64,000 nucleotides of DNA from Paenibacillus sp. sptzw28 (GTDB lineage Bacteria > Bacillota > Bacilli > Paenibacillales > Paenibacillaceae): assembly GCF_019550795.1 (NCBI RefSeq), contig NZ_CP080545.1, positions 3,072,001 through 3,136,000 on the forward strand, given 5' to 3'. The first letter of the stretch is position 1; every line of letters starts with the position of its first letter. This document shows positions 41,657 through 50,499 of this stretch, piece by piece. A model generated the notes under the pieces. The model had not been told where the DNA came from. It did not search any database and saw nothing but the letters and a program-made list of their open reading frames with translations. The position numbers and the translations under genes were made by a program.

Positions 41657-42598
41657 ATGGCAACCGTTGATGAGGAAATGACCCGCTCTCCGTTCGTCTG
41701 GCGTCCCGGCGATGCAGCCGAGGCGTGGCGGCTCAAGCAAAGCTACGGTGAAGAGAGTGTATATATATCCGGCGGAACGCTGCTTCGGACGCAATGGGAA
41801 TCAGGTCTTACCGCAATTCCAAAGCATCTGATCGACCTCGGTTCGATTCCCGGAATTACGGGGGTCGCTGTCAGTTCCAAAGAACTTACGATCGGCGCGT
41901 TCACTACTTTATCCGCAATTCGCCGCGACCCGCTGATTGACAAATATTTTCCGATGCTCACTGAAGCGGTCCGGGTTATCGCCGCACCCTCTGTACGAAA
42001 CCTCGCCACGCTCGGTGGTAATATCGCCTCGTTGGTCGGCGACTCGCTGCCGGCATTGCTTGTTTATGAAGCGGAGCTGCTATGGCACGATGGGCGCGGG
42101 CTGCATACGCAACCGCTCCTTGACTGGCTTGAAAGCAGTGAATCGAACCGGCAGGGGAGACTGCTAATGCAGATTAAGCTTCCTTGTTCTTCGGAATACA
42201 CCGATTCGTTGGACTCGATGGACTCGATGGACTCGATGGAAAAGGAAAGCGCCGTCGACGGGAAAATAAAGCGGTTCTCCGCTTACGATAAGGTGGGCCG
42301 AAGAGAAGCCTTCACACCTTCGCTCGTCACTACCGCGTTATGGGGCTATGTGGATGACAGCGGAAATCTCGGCGATGTCCGTTTAGCAGCCGGAGGCGGA
42401 CAAACGACGCCCTGCCGGTTATATGCCTGCGAATCGCTGCTTAACGGCAGGATGATCGAGCCCGAATTGCTGCAGGCTCTGCATGAACAAATCCTGCGGG
42501 AATACGACCCGAAAGGGGATATGTTCGCTTCCGCGGAGTATCGCAAACAAACCGCGGCCAATGTAATTGCAGCCGGCTTGTGGAAGCAAATGTTATGA
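41657..42598 (+). CDS. Xanthine dehydrogenase FAD-binding subunit (XdhB/PucC-like)
   Basis: A 313-residue FAD subunit with AGGTLL-type YISGGTLLRTQW near residue 38, APSVRNLATLGGNIAS (FAD-pyrophosphate loop) and the C-terminal RRLAAGGGQTTP-like element. In the middle it carries a short in-frame expansion: three copies of GGACTCGAT (about 42209-42239) encoding DSMDSMDSM. The partners are the Mo and Fe-S subunits downstream. The start is ATG behind AGGAGGGG. Confidence 0.88.
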   Translation: MATVDEEMTRSPFVWRPGDAAEAWRLKQSYGEESVYISGGTLLRTQWESGLTAIPKHLIDLGSIPGITGVAVSSKELTIGAFTTLSAIRRDPLIDKYFPMLTEAVRVIAAPSVRNLATLGGNIASLVGDSLPALLVYEAELLWHDGRGLHTQPLLDWLESSESNRQGRLLMQIKLPCSSEYTDSLDSMDSMDSMEKESAVDGKIKRFSAYDKVGRREAFTPSLVTTALWGYVDDSGNLGDVRLAAGGGQTTPCRLYACESLLNGRMIEPELLQALHEQILREYDPKGDMFASAEYRKQTAANVIAAGLWKQML

Positions 42599-42637
42599 GG
42601 AATTTATGAGTGTGTCCCAAGGCATATGAGAGCTGAT

Positions 42638-42820
42638 AAGGCCTCGGGATATCCACTGAAACAAGAATGAGGCCCTTAATTCGGAAAATCCTGCTTATTG
42701 CGCGGAATAGAAGCCATGAGGACATTTGTAAGAAGGTTTTTCCTTTCTAAAAGGCCCTCGGGATATCCGCTGGAAGCAGAACGAGGCTCTTAACCGTGAA
42801 AATCCTTCTTATAGTGGATT
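42638..42820. repeat. Degenerate direct repeat of about 70 bp in the gap before xdhA
   Basis: Two copies (42638-42706 and 42751-42820) share about three quarters of their positions, beginning AAGGCC(C)TCGGGATATCC and including GAAAATCCT(G/T)CTTAT. They lie in the 494-base gap without genes between the FAD and Mo subunits. Function unknown; a dispersed intergenic repeat family is one explanation. Confidence 0.6.
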
Positions 42821-42871
42821 GAAAATGCTCACGGTCTTGCTTTAGCAGGAAATCCCTGCTTACACACGGCC

Positions 42872-43013
42872 TTCTCTAGAGTCTGAAGTGCGGCATTGTC
42901 TAGAGTCGAACTGCGGCTTTGTCTGGAATCAGAAGAGCGGCTTTGTCTGGAGTCTGAACAGCGACCTTGTATAGAGTCTGAACAGCGGCATTATCTAGAG
43001 TGGGGATGCCGCA
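42872..43013. repeat. Tandem array of six 23-24 bp units
   Basis: Six head-to-tail units begin at 42872, 42896, 42919, 42943, 42967 and 42991, each close to TTGTCTAGAGTCTGAACAGCGGC. Units differ by a few changes (one is 23 bp) so the array is old or under drift. There is no spacer between units, so it is not a CRISPR array. It sits about 80 bases before the Mo subunit start. Confidence 0.85.
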
Positions 43014-43092
43014 AGTGGTTATTTCAATTATTTTGAATAAAACAGCGATGCTTTAGCACATTAACATCCTGCGAATAAAAGAGGTGAGGAAC

Positions 43093-45375
43093 ATGTTGTT
43101 GAACCGAAGCTCAAGCGGCGAGAGGTGGCGGGTCAGACCTGACGGCCCAGGCAAGGTGACAGGCAAGCTCTCGTATTTAACCGACATGACCGCTGCGGGA
43201 ATGCTGTTCGGAAGCGTGCTGCGGAGTCCGCACCCGCATGCAAGGCTGCTTGCCATACACACCGGGAACGCGAAGCGCTTAAAGGGCGTTCATGCCGTGC
43301 TGACTCATGAGGATGTTCCGGGACTGAACGCATTCGGCATTGCAATACAGGATCAACCGGTATTCTGCACTGATCGCGTCAGATATGTCGGCGACGCGGT
43401 TGCCGCGGTAGCTGCAGAATCCGCTGAGCTGGCGGAATACGCGTTATCGCTTATCGAAGTCGATTACGAAGTGCTGCCCGTTATAGACGATCCCGCGAGG
43501 GCGACTGATGACGGGATGCCTATGCTGCATCCGCACGGCAATGTCCTGCATCGAACGGGTTACAGAGACGGAGATATCGAAGCAGGCTTCTCGGCCAGCC
43601 GCCATATCGTCGAAGAAACGTATGTGTTACCGAGGCAGATGCATACCTATATGGAAACAGAAGGAGGTCTGTTCGTTCCCGGCGAAGACGGACGGCTTAC
43701 GGTCTACGCCCCGACTCAGCACGGTTTTCTGGACCGGCTGCAGCTATCGAGGATAACGGCACTGCCGGAGAGCGAGATACGGGTAATCTCAAGCCCGATC
43801 GGCGGCTCCTTCGGCGGTAAAGACGAACTCAACGTTCAGCCCTACGGCGCGCTGCTTGCCCTTTATACGAAGCTGCCAGTCAAAATCCATAATTCCCGGT
43901 GGGAATCGATGCGGTCGGGCCTCAAACGCCACCCGATGACCATCCGCATGAAAACAGGCATCGATGCTGAAGGCCGGATTCTCGCGCATCAGGTCCGTAT
44001 TACAGCCGATACCGGTCCTTACGCGACATTGGGAGCAGAAGTGCTCAACTTCGCAACCGAGCATGTACTCGGCCCTTACCGGTACGGGAATACCGATGTA
44101 TCAAGCATATCCGTCTATACGAACAACGGAATGTCCGGAGAGTTTCGCGGCTTCGGCGGCAATCAGGCGCTGTTTGCTCTCGAAGGTCAAATGGACCGGC
44201 TGGCCGAAACAATCGGAATGGATTCGTGGCAGTTCCGACGGTTGAATTTAAAAAATTCAGGCGAGCCGGGCCCCTTCGGTCAGCCAATCGCTCGAACTGA
44301 CGGAGCGAGCCAGGTATGGAACGCTTTAGCGGATGCCACGATATGGAAGGAAAAGGCGAAGGATTCGAATTGCAGTAGGGAGCCTTGGATCCAAACCGGT
44401 GTCGGTGCGGCTTTCATAATGCACGGTTCCGGGCTTGGTGTCGGCATTCCCGACCCGGCTGGAGGCAGGCTGACTTTAGCGCCGGATGGTAAAATCGAAG
44501 CGGCATTCAGCTACGAGGAGTTCGGGCAGGGTCTGCTCGCCACACTTGAGCTTATGCTGATCGAGCAGTTCGGCTTTGCAGCCGAAGATTTGCGTCTTGT
44601 CATCGGCGATACCGATGCGGTTCCGAACAGCGGCTCGAGCACCGCTTCGCGCGCCACCAGCATGATGTGGAAGTCGCTGCAGAATCTGAGGCCGATATTC
44701 ACGAAGAGGCTGCTCGATTGCGCGGAGGTGATGCTCGGAATTCCCGCGTCGCAGCTCCAAGTTGGCCCTGGAGGGATCAGGGAGGGGAACAATCCGACGA
44801 AGCTTCTCGCCTCCTATCATCAGCTTGCGATAGCCTCGGATCAACCGATCACATCGGAGACCGAGTTCCATTTTCCGACCTCCCCGGTCAATCGTATCGG
44901 CGCCCATTTCATATATACATTCGCGGCTGCTGCCGTCAAAGTCGAAGTAAACACGCTGACCGGCAGAGTTCGGGTGTTGGACCAATTCCATACCGTCGCC
45001 GCCGGACCGGTCATGAACCCGCAGGGATATCTCGGGCAAATCGAAGGCGGAAGCAGCATGGCACTGGGTTATACACTTACGGAGGAAGCGCTTATGGCGG
45101 GCGGACAGTATTTGACCAAAAATCTGGACACCTATCTGATCCCCACACTGTCGGACGTCCGCGGAAGATTAGAGGTACTGCCGATCGAGGAGCTGCCCGA
45201 AGGAGATGAGTACGGTCCCCGCGGCATTGGCGAAATAGGATCGGTGGGTCTCGCGCCTGCGATCATTTCGGCCGTTCACGATGCGGTTGGGAAATGGGTT
45301 TGCAAGCTCCCTATCGATCCTGCGGAGCTCCAGGAAAGGCCATCCTTCGCAAAAAAGGCGGTGAGCGGCAGATGA
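43093..45375 (+). CDS. Xanthine dehydrogenase molybdenum-binding subunit (XdhA/PucD-like)
   Basis: A 760-residue large subunit of the xanthine oxidase family that hydroxylates hypoxanthine and xanthine. It opens RWRVRPDGPGKVTGKLSYLTD, has the Mo cofactor segment IGGSFGGKDELN, GEFRGFGGNQALFALE and the C-terminal GPRGIGEIGSVG, which holds the catalytic Glu. ATG 43093 has GAGGTGAGG at seven bases, better than the GTG at 43084. It is translationally coupled to the Fe-S subunit (ATGA at 45372). Confidence 0.92.
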   Translation: MLLNRSSSGERWRVRPDGPGKVTGKLSYLTDMTAAGMLFGSVLRSPHPHARLLAIHTGNAKRLKGVHAVLTHEDVPGLNAFGIAIQDQPVFCTDRVRYVGDAVAAVAAESAELAEYALSLIEVDYEVLPVIDDPARATDDGMPMLHPHGNVLHRTGYRDGDIEAGFSASRHIVEETYVLPRQMHTYMETEGGLFVPGEDGRLTVYAPTQHGFLDRLQLSRITALPESEIRVISSPIGGSFGGKDELNVQPYGALLALYTKLPVKIHNSRWESMRSGLKRHPMTIRMKTGIDAEGRILAHQVRITADTGPYATLGAEVLNFATEHVLGPYRYGNTDVSSISVYTNNGMSGEFRGFGGNQALFALEGQMDRLAETIGMDSWQFRRLNLKNSGEPGPFGQPIARTDGASQVWNALADATIWKEKAKDSNCSREPWIQTGVGAAFIMHGSGLGVGIPDPAGGRLTLAPDGKIEAAFSYEEFGQGLLATLELMLIEQFGFAAEDLRLVIGDTDAVPNSGSSTASRATSMMWKSLQNLRPIFTKRLLDCAEVMLGIPASQLQVGPGGIREGNNPTKLLASYHQLAIASDQPITSETEFHFPTSPVNRIGAHFIYTFAAAAVKVEVNTLTGRVRVLDQFHTVAAGPVMNPQGYLGQIEGGSSMALGYTLTEEALMAGGQYLTKNLDTYLIPTLSDVRGRLEVLPIEELPEGDEYGPRGIGEIGSVGLAPAIISAVHDAVGKWVCKLPIDPAELQERPSFAKKAVSGR

Positions 45376-45875
45376 AAAACAACTCAATAACGGAACCGTT
45401 GGGGCAGCCGCTGCTTTCCTGTCATATTAACGGCGAGCCCGTTACGATTGGCGTTTCGCCAGCCAAGCGGCTGCTGTCGGTATTAAGGGACGATTTGCAG
45501 CTGACCGGAACGAAGCGGTCATGCGAGATCGGCCGCTGCGGCGCCTGCATGGTATTGATGGACGGCGTGCCGGTGAATGCGTGTTTAACGATGGCTTATC
45601 AATGCACAGGCAAACAAATTACGACGATTGAGGGGCTGTCGCAAGACGGGCTGCATCCGGTCCAGCAGGCTTTTTTGGAGGAGGGCGGGTATCAGTGCGG
45701 ATACTGCACACCCGGGATGATCATATCGGTTAAAGCGCTGCTTGACGAGAATCCGGACCCAACGCAGGAGGAAGTGGAAGAGGCGCTGTCCGGCAATCTT
45801 TGCCGCTGCACCGGTTATGGCGGCATTGTCCGCGCCGTTCAGCGGGCCATTGAATGGGGGAGGGGGAGCCAATGA
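45372..45875 (+). CDS. Xanthine dehydrogenase 2Fe-2S subunit (PucE-like)
   Basis: A 167-residue subunit with two [2Fe-2S] clusters: CEIGRCGAC plus a downstream Cys (plant-ferredoxin type) and CGYCTPG with NLCRCTGYG. It passes electrons from the Mo site to FAD. Starts in a four-base ATGA overlap with the large subunit and ends in the same way with the next gene. Confidence 0.93.
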   Translation: MKNNSITEPLGQPLLSCHINGEPVTIGVSPAKRLLSVLRDDLQLTGTKRSCEIGRCGACMVLMDGVPVNACLTMAYQCTGKQITTIEGLSQDGLHPVQQAFLEEGGYQCGYCTPGMIISVKALLDENPDPTQEEVEEALSGNLCRCTGYGGIVRAVQRAIEWGRGSQ

Positions 45876-46360
45876 ACAACGATAAGGACCGACACATTCA
45901 TTTTCTGCGGAAATGTATTGAGGTATCGAGGCGGGCAAGAGCATCCGGCAACACGCCGTTCGGCGCCATTCTAGTTGATATGTCAGGAGAAATTCTGCTG
46001 GAGCAGGGCAATATCGAGGTGACGGAATCGATATGCACCGGTCATGCGGAAACGTCGCTGATGGTAAGGGCATCCAAGCTGTACCCGAAGCACGAGCTGT
46101 GGTCATGCACCTTGTACACGACGGCCGAGCCATGCGCAATGTGCTCGGGATCGATTTACTGGGGCAATGTGGGAACAGTGGTTTACGGAATCTCGGAGGA
46201 GCGTTTAGCGCAATTAACCGGCGACGATGAACAAAATTTGACGCTCAATTTGCCCTGCCGGGAGGTATTCGCCTGCGGCAGGAAGCCAATCGAGGTGATC
46301 GGCCCCTTCCCGGAGATCGAAGCGGAGACCGTAGCCGTTCATGAAGGTTACTGGTCATGA
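45872..46360 (+). CDS. Nucleobase deaminase (guanine deaminase-like)
   Basis: A 162-residue cytidine-deaminase-fold enzyme with the zinc motifs TGHAETS and EPCAMCSGSIYW. In this context the likely reaction is guanine to xanthine, which feeds the dehydrogenase. Sequence alone cannot exclude another base. ATG 45872 follows GGGGGAGGGGGAGCC and overlaps the preceding stop. Confidence 0.82.
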   Translation: MNNDKDRHIHFLRKCIEVSRRARASGNTPFGAILVDMSGEILLEQGNIEVTESICTGHAETSLMVRASKLYPKHELWSCTLYTTAEPCAMCSGSIYWGNVGTVVYGISEERLAQLTGDDEQNLTLNLPCREVFACGRKPIEVIGPFPEIEAETVAVHEGYWS

Positions 46361-46857
46361 AAATCTCACTATGGCAGTTGAATACGCTAAGCCGCGAATT
46401 GTTTGTGCGAATGCTCGGAGGTGTTTTTGAACATTCTCCGTGGGTTGCTGATGAGGCCTGGAAGAATAGACCCTTTCATTCTACCCATGAGATCCATGTT
46501 ACGATGATGAAGATAGTCGGCAATGCTCCGCCCGAGCAGGTACTCGCGCTTATACGCGCGCACCCGGACCTTGCAACCCGTCTGCAAATAAGCGAATACT
46601 CGGCACTGGAGCAGCAGGGGGCGGGACTGGACCGGTTGACGGAGGAGGAATATGAGCTGTTCTCCAATCTGAACCGCGCCTATGTGCAAAAATTCGGTTT
46701 TCCTTTTATTTATGCGGTTCGCGGCAAAACCAAGGAGGATATACTATCCGCACTGGAAGCCAGAATCGGTAACACGGTGCCGGAAGAGCGGGAGAAGGCG
46801 GTCGCGCAAATCGGCCTGATAACCCGGTTTCGAATAATGGACCTGGTAGATGATTAA
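46357..46857 (+). CDS. OHCU decarboxylase
   Basis: A 166-residue 2-oxo-4-hydroxy-4-carboxy-5-ureidoimidazoline decarboxylase, which completes the conversion of urate to S-allantoin. The active-site His lies in RAHPDLATRLQI, and FGFPFIYAVRGKTK is the other conserved element. In Bacillus subtilis this domain is fused to uricase in PucL; here it is a separate protein. It starts in an ATGA overlap with the deaminase. Confidence 0.92.
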   Translation: MKISLWQLNTLSRELFVRMLGGVFEHSPWVADEAWKNRPFHSTHEIHVTMMKIVGNAPPEQVLALIRAHPDLATRLQISEYSALEQQGAGLDRLTEEEYELFSNLNRAYVQKFGFPFIYAVRGKTKEDILSALEARIGNTVPEEREKAVAQIGLITRFRIMDLVDD

Positions 46858-46889
46858 TGTCGTAAATTAATTGAAAGGGGATGGCATCC

Positions 46890-47921
46890 ATGTTGAAAAT
46901 ATCGAGCGGACGCATGCTGTATTACGGAAAAGGAGACGTCTTCGCCTACCGCACCTACGCAAAGCCATTGTCTGTCTCAGCGGTGCCGGAATCTTCATTC
47001 GCGGGTGATCCCAATGTCATCTTTGCCCATAACATTACATTCGCAGTGAGCAGCGACTCCCTTTTGACTTCCTTTACGGAAGGTGATAATTCGAACGTTG
47101 TAGCGACCGATTCGATGAAGAACTTCATTCTGCGCCATTGCGCGGATTACGAAGGAAGCACGACCGAAGGATTGATCGCTTTTGTGAGCGCCCGCTTCAT
47201 AGAGAAATATCCGCACATTTCGGCGATAGAGATCGGTGCCGACCGGATTCCCTTCGAATCTCTGAACGTTGCGGGTGAGAGCGGTTTCGAGAACAGCGGT
47301 CTCGTATACAGGCGTTCCCATAACGAGCATGCTGGTGCTGTAATGGTACTCGAGCGGGTTGCGCACGAAGGCGCGCAGGTCGTTTCACTATGGAGCGGTC
47401 TATCGGATTTGCAGCTTATCAAAGTGAGCGGAAGCTCATTCTATGGGTTTATACGCGATGAGTACACGACGCTGCCGGACAGCTATGATCGGCCGCTGTT
47501 CATTTTCCTCAATATAAAATGGCGTTATGCGGAGGCGGATGATGCCCTCAAGGGGGAATCGGGCAGCTATGTGGCGGCAGAGCAGGTGCGCGATATTGCG
47601 CATCATGTGTTTCATGAATACAAGACGCCGTCCATCCAGTATTTGATTGTCCAGATCGGGCGGCGGATTCTGACCCGCTTCCCGCAGCTTGCTGAAATCC
47701 GGTTCGAATCGAACAACAGAACATGGGAGACGGTCGTTGAACCGGATGCCGTGACAGGGGCCGGAGTCTTCACGGAGCCGAGACCTCCATTCGGGTTTCA
47801 AGGATTCTCGATGACAAGGGAAGATCTTGGTGCAGTAGAAGGTATGGAGTCTTCGCAAGACCGGGAAAGCATCGAAGCCGGGACGGGCACTAGCCCGGCG
47901 GCAGCGGGGCAACCGAAATGA
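46890..47921 (+). CDS. Urate oxidase (uricase)
   Basis: A 343-residue cofactor-free uricase. MLYYGKGDVFAYRTYAKPL holds the catalytic Lys, and NVVATDSMKNFIL holds the catalytic Thr. The tandem T-fold duplication is visible: the second half has YKTPSIQYLIVQIG. The ATG at 46890 has GGGG nine bases upstream, while the ATG at 46881 abuts it. Stop overlaps the HIU hydrolase start. The extra tail after about 300 is Glu/Gly-rich. Confidence 0.92.
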   Translation: MLKISSGRMLYYGKGDVFAYRTYAKPLSVSAVPESSFAGDPNVIFAHNITFAVSSDSLLTSFTEGDNSNVVATDSMKNFILRHCADYEGSTTEGLIAFVSARFIEKYPHISAIEIGADRIPFESLNVAGESGFENSGLVYRRSHNEHAGAVMVLERVAHEGAQVVSLWSGLSDLQLIKVSGSSFYGFIRDEYTTLPDSYDRPLFIFLNIKWRYAEADDALKGESGSYVAAEQVRDIAHHVFHEYKTPSIQYLIVQIGRRILTRFPQLAEIRFESNNRTWETVVEPDAVTGAGVFTEPRPPFGFQGFSMTREDLGAVEGMESSQDRESIEAGTGTSPAAAGQPK

Positions 47922-48286
47922 CCGGCAGGCTCACCACTCATGTGCTCGATACGTCACGGGGCAAGCCCGCGCATGGCATGTACGTCACGCTGTACATGCT
48001 TGCTGCAAGCCCAGATGGACAGCCGCATCTCTTGAAGGAGGTACGTACGAATGCCGACGGCCGGATAGACTCGCCGCTTCTTGAGAATGAGGAGCTGAAG
48101 AGGGGGATATATGAGCTCGTCTTCTCCGTCGGCGACTACTTCTCACGGACTGCGCAAGATTACTCACCCTCCGAAGCATTTCTTGACCTGGTACCCGTGC
48201 GTTTCCGCGTAACCGACGCCAGCGCCCATATCCACGTTCCGCTGCTGGTTGCTCCCGGCGGCTACAGCACCTACCGGGGCAGCTAG
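47918..48286 (+). CDS. 5-hydroxyisourate hydrolase
   Basis: A 122-residue transthyretin-like hydrolase that opens the 5-hydroxyisourate made by uricase. It begins TGRLTTHVLDTSRGKPA (active-site His) and ends with the signature YRGS; HIHVPLLVAPGGYST carries another active-site His. Starts in an ATGA overlap. It is the last gene of the purine operon in the window; allantoinase and the later steps are not here. Confidence 0.93.
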   Translation: MTGRLTTHVLDTSRGKPAHGMYVTLYMLAASPDGQPHLLKEVRTNADGRIDSPLLENEELKRGIYELVFSVGDYFSRTAQDYSPSEAFLDLVPVRFRVTDASAHIHVPLLVAPGGYSTYRGS

Positions 48287-48406
48287 GCAGGCAAGCCGGG
48301 ATGGACATGAGATCCGCCTTAATGATAAAGTAAGAAGAGATTTGTTCGTATGCTTCCAAGTGAGTATCTTACTCTTATAGTTGAAAGTCTTTAAGGAGTG
48401 GAAAAA

Positions 48407-48616
48407 GTGTCAAGCAAGCAAACGGTTCCCGTTCATTCCTATTATCAGCATGCAGAGCGGGCCTATGAGCTGCTGCCTGCCGGCACCGACAGCCTGAAGC
48501 GGCTTAAGCAAGCATTTGAGTCGGCAAATGAAGATTTTCTGGCCATTGAGCTCAGAACCATGATAGAACGACTCGAAGAAATCGAGAAATTGCTGGCGGA
48601 CGGCCCCCAGGGATAA
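48407..48616 (+). CDS. Small helical protein, 69 residues
   Basis: A 69-residue protein read from GTG 48407, eight bases behind AAGGAG. It is almost wholly helical and amphipathic (HAERAYELLPAGTDSLKRLKQAFESANEDFLAIELRTMIERLEEIEKLL). No family recognised. A terminator follows at once. Confidence 0.65.
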   Translation: MSSKQTVPVHSYYQHAERAYELLPAGTDSLKRLKQAFESANEDFLAIELRTMIERLEEIEKLLADGPQG

Positions 48617-48625
48617 CCGGAGCCG

Positions 48626-48663
48626 AGCCTCCTCCAATGGGAACATTGGAAGGGGGCTTTTCC
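48626..48663 (+). terminator. Terminator after the small helical gene
   Basis: AGCCTCCTCCAATG pairs with CATTGGAAGGGGGCT (one bulge) across a GGAA loop, followed by TTTTCC. The 311-base gap that follows holds no gene other than the promoter at 48872. Confidence 0.75.
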
Positions 48664-48871
48664 TTGTAATCGTGAGTTTTATGGATTGAGATTCGTGATG
48701 CGGATTTCACGCCAGAATCGTTAAGCAGTCTCGAATGGGCGCTGATCTTTACCTTGCGTTTTGAACATTAATGACGGAGAGCCAGAGAAAAGCTGATCGC
48801 TCCGGGAGCTTGCGGGAAGCGCATTTGTTCGTCATTTTGTGACAAAAGCTTGCGTAACGGCTGATAATTTT

Positions 48872-48880
48872 TGCTATGAT
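48872..48880 (+). promoter_or_regulatory. Extended -10 promoter of a small membrane protein gene
   Basis: TGCTATGAT, an extended -10 with TG one base before the TATGAT hexamer, 48 bases before the small membrane protein ORF. The -35 region is weak (TTGCGT at 19 bases). Confidence 0.4.
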
Positions 48881-48927
48881 GATAGTAATCTTGAATCCTC
48901 GGATTCCAGGAAAGGGAGAACATATTG

Positions 48928-49062
48928 ATGGGTGTGCCGGTAGGCGTTTGGGTTGCTGCTGTAATTATTTTGATCGTATTGACCTGGTTGACCATATGGG
49001 TGACCAATAAGGCTTACTCAAGAAAATGGGAAGATCATGGAGATGAGACGGACAAGGGGTAA
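48928..49062 (+). CDS. Small single-pass membrane protein, 44 residues
   Basis: A 44-codon ORF with ATG nine bases behind AAAGGGAG. The peptide has one strong membrane segment (about 5-26, VGVWVAAVIILIVLTWLTIW) and a charged C-terminal tail (KAYSRKWEDHGDETDKG), so it is a type of small bitopic protein, with the tail predicted to face the cytoplasm. Size and layout recall small transporter-accessory peptides, but there is no transporter beside it. A terminator (49108-49140) ends the unit. Confidence 0.6.
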   Translation: MGVPVGVWVAAVIILIVLTWLTIWVTNKAYSRKWEDHGDETDKG

Positions 49063-49107
49063 CTAATCAGGTTAACCGGGAAGTCCAGCTTACTATATTT
49101 AAAACCA

Positions 49108-49140
49108 GCTGCAGATGAGCGAATCATCGGCGGCTTTTTT
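49108..49140 (+). terminator. Terminator after the 44-residue gene
   Basis: GCTGCAGATGA pairs with TCATCGGCGGC (small bulge) across a short loop, followed by six T. Confidence 0.7.
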
Positions 49141-49347
49141 GCGTTCCGGCAGAAAACAAGAAAACAAAAGTCGGTCAAACAGGGGGTTATGGTGTACTCA
49201 GAGTTGGACGATTGCTGCGCTGCTGGAGGGTCAGCTTTCGTTATGCCGGATTCTATCAGCCGGTGCGGCTAACTTTAACAATTCCTTAATAAGCCGTCTG
49301 GTATGATTGACATGTACAAATTTACGTAAGTTAGGGGTCAATCGTGG

Positions 49348-50352
49348 ATGGCATATACCATTAAGGAAATTGCAGAAATGGCAGGTGTATCGAAGTCTAC
49401 GGTATCGAGAGTCATTACCGGTCAAGGCTATGCAAGTGAGGAGTCGAGGGGGAAAGTAATGAATGTTATTGAGGCGCTGCAATATAAACCGAATGCGGTA
49501 GCTCGCGCTATGGTGTCCAAGAGAACCCATAATATAGGGGTTATCATATATCGCGACCAACAACCGGTTGCTTCCCATCCCTTGTATGGCAAAATTCTCG
49601 ACGCCATTCTGTCCGCTGCGGAACCGCTCGGTTATTCCGTATTCGTCATGACCGATCAAGAAATGTCTCTTCGGTCCGCCGATTTCATGCTGGAAAAAAG
49701 AGTCGACGGCCTAATCCTTATCAGTCGGCTGCGGAATAACGTGATTGAATATATAAAGAGCTTCGGCGTTCCCTATTTAATGATTAACGGCACGACGGAG
49801 GACGAAGAAGTCATCCGCATTGTGAACCAGGATGATAAGGGCGGAGAACTGGCAGCGGAACATCTTCATCATGTTGGCCACCGCCGAATTTGCATCATAG
49901 CCGGTCCGCAGGCTCACCGCAGCCACTTTCTCCGGTTACAGGGATTTCTTGGGTTTGCGGAGCGTTCCGGATTTCCCGTACCGCCGGATTCGGTTTATCA
50001 GTCGCCCGCTTCAACGTTTGAAGCCGGATACGAAACGATTTCCCGTCATTGGTCTGGGTTCTGCCGGCGGCGCTATACCGCCTTATTTGCAACCAATGAC
50101 ATGATTGCCCTTGGCGCCATGAAGTTTCTGATGGAGCAAGGAGTGCGCGTTCCCTCGCAGATAGCGGTTATGGGATACGATGACGTGGACCTTGCTGCTA
50201 TGTATCATCCGTCATTGACGACAGTTGGGGTTGACAAAGTAAAAATGGGACGGGAAGCGGTGCTCCTGCTGGACCGTTTGATTAACTCGGAGCAATCCCC
50301 TCTTAACGAAGTCGAATGCGAACCCCGTCTCATCATCAGAGAAACGACCTAG
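49348..50352 (+). CDS. LacI-family transcriptional regulator
   Basis: A 334-residue LacI/GalR repressor. The helix-turn-helix is IKEIAEMAGVSKSTVSRVITG at residues 5-25, followed by a hinge and a periplasmic-binding-protein-like sensor domain. It is immediately upstream of an ABC importer and phosphoesterase operon and of a palindromic operator-like site (50447-50460), so it likely controls that operon. Ligand unknown. ATG behind TTAGGGGTC. Confidence 0.9.
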   Translation: MAYTIKEIAEMAGVSKSTVSRVITGQGYASEESRGKVMNVIEALQYKPNAVARAMVSKRTHNIGVIIYRDQQPVASHPLYGKILDAILSAAEPLGYSVFVMTDQEMSLRSADFMLEKRVDGLILISRLRNNVIEYIKSFGVPYLMINGTTEDEEVIRIVNQDDKGGELAAEHLHHVGHRRICIIAGPQAHRSHFLRLQGFLGFAERSGFPVPPDSVYQSPASTFEAGYETISRHWSGFCRRRYTALFATNDMIALGAMKFLMEQGVRVPSQIAVMGYDDVDLAAMYHPSLTTVGVDKVKMGREAVLLLDRLINSEQSPLNEVECEPRLIIRETT

Positions 50353-50446
50353 CGGCAGGTGCTTTCAGGTGATTTACAATATTAACACCTGCGCATAACA
50401 TCCTACTAACAGTTGTGCCTTACATTGTATTTAGATTCATGACGTA

Positions 50447-50460
50447 TGGGAACGTTCCCA
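50447..50460 (+). promoter_or_regulatory. LacI/CcpA-type operator before the ABC operon
   Basis: TGGGAACGTTCCCA is a perfect 14-bp palindrome. It also fits the CcpA cre framework TGNAANCGNWNNCA with one mismatch, so it could be bound by the adjacent LacI regulator or by CcpA. It lies about 40 bases before the first permease start. Confidence 0.65.
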
Positions 50461-50499
50461 CTATCGAGATTTCATCGAATAAGGAGTTGGATTTGTCGT

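Noticed and set aside
42872..43013. CRISPR array
   Set aside because: Units follow each other directly without spacers and differ from each other; it is a tandem repeat.
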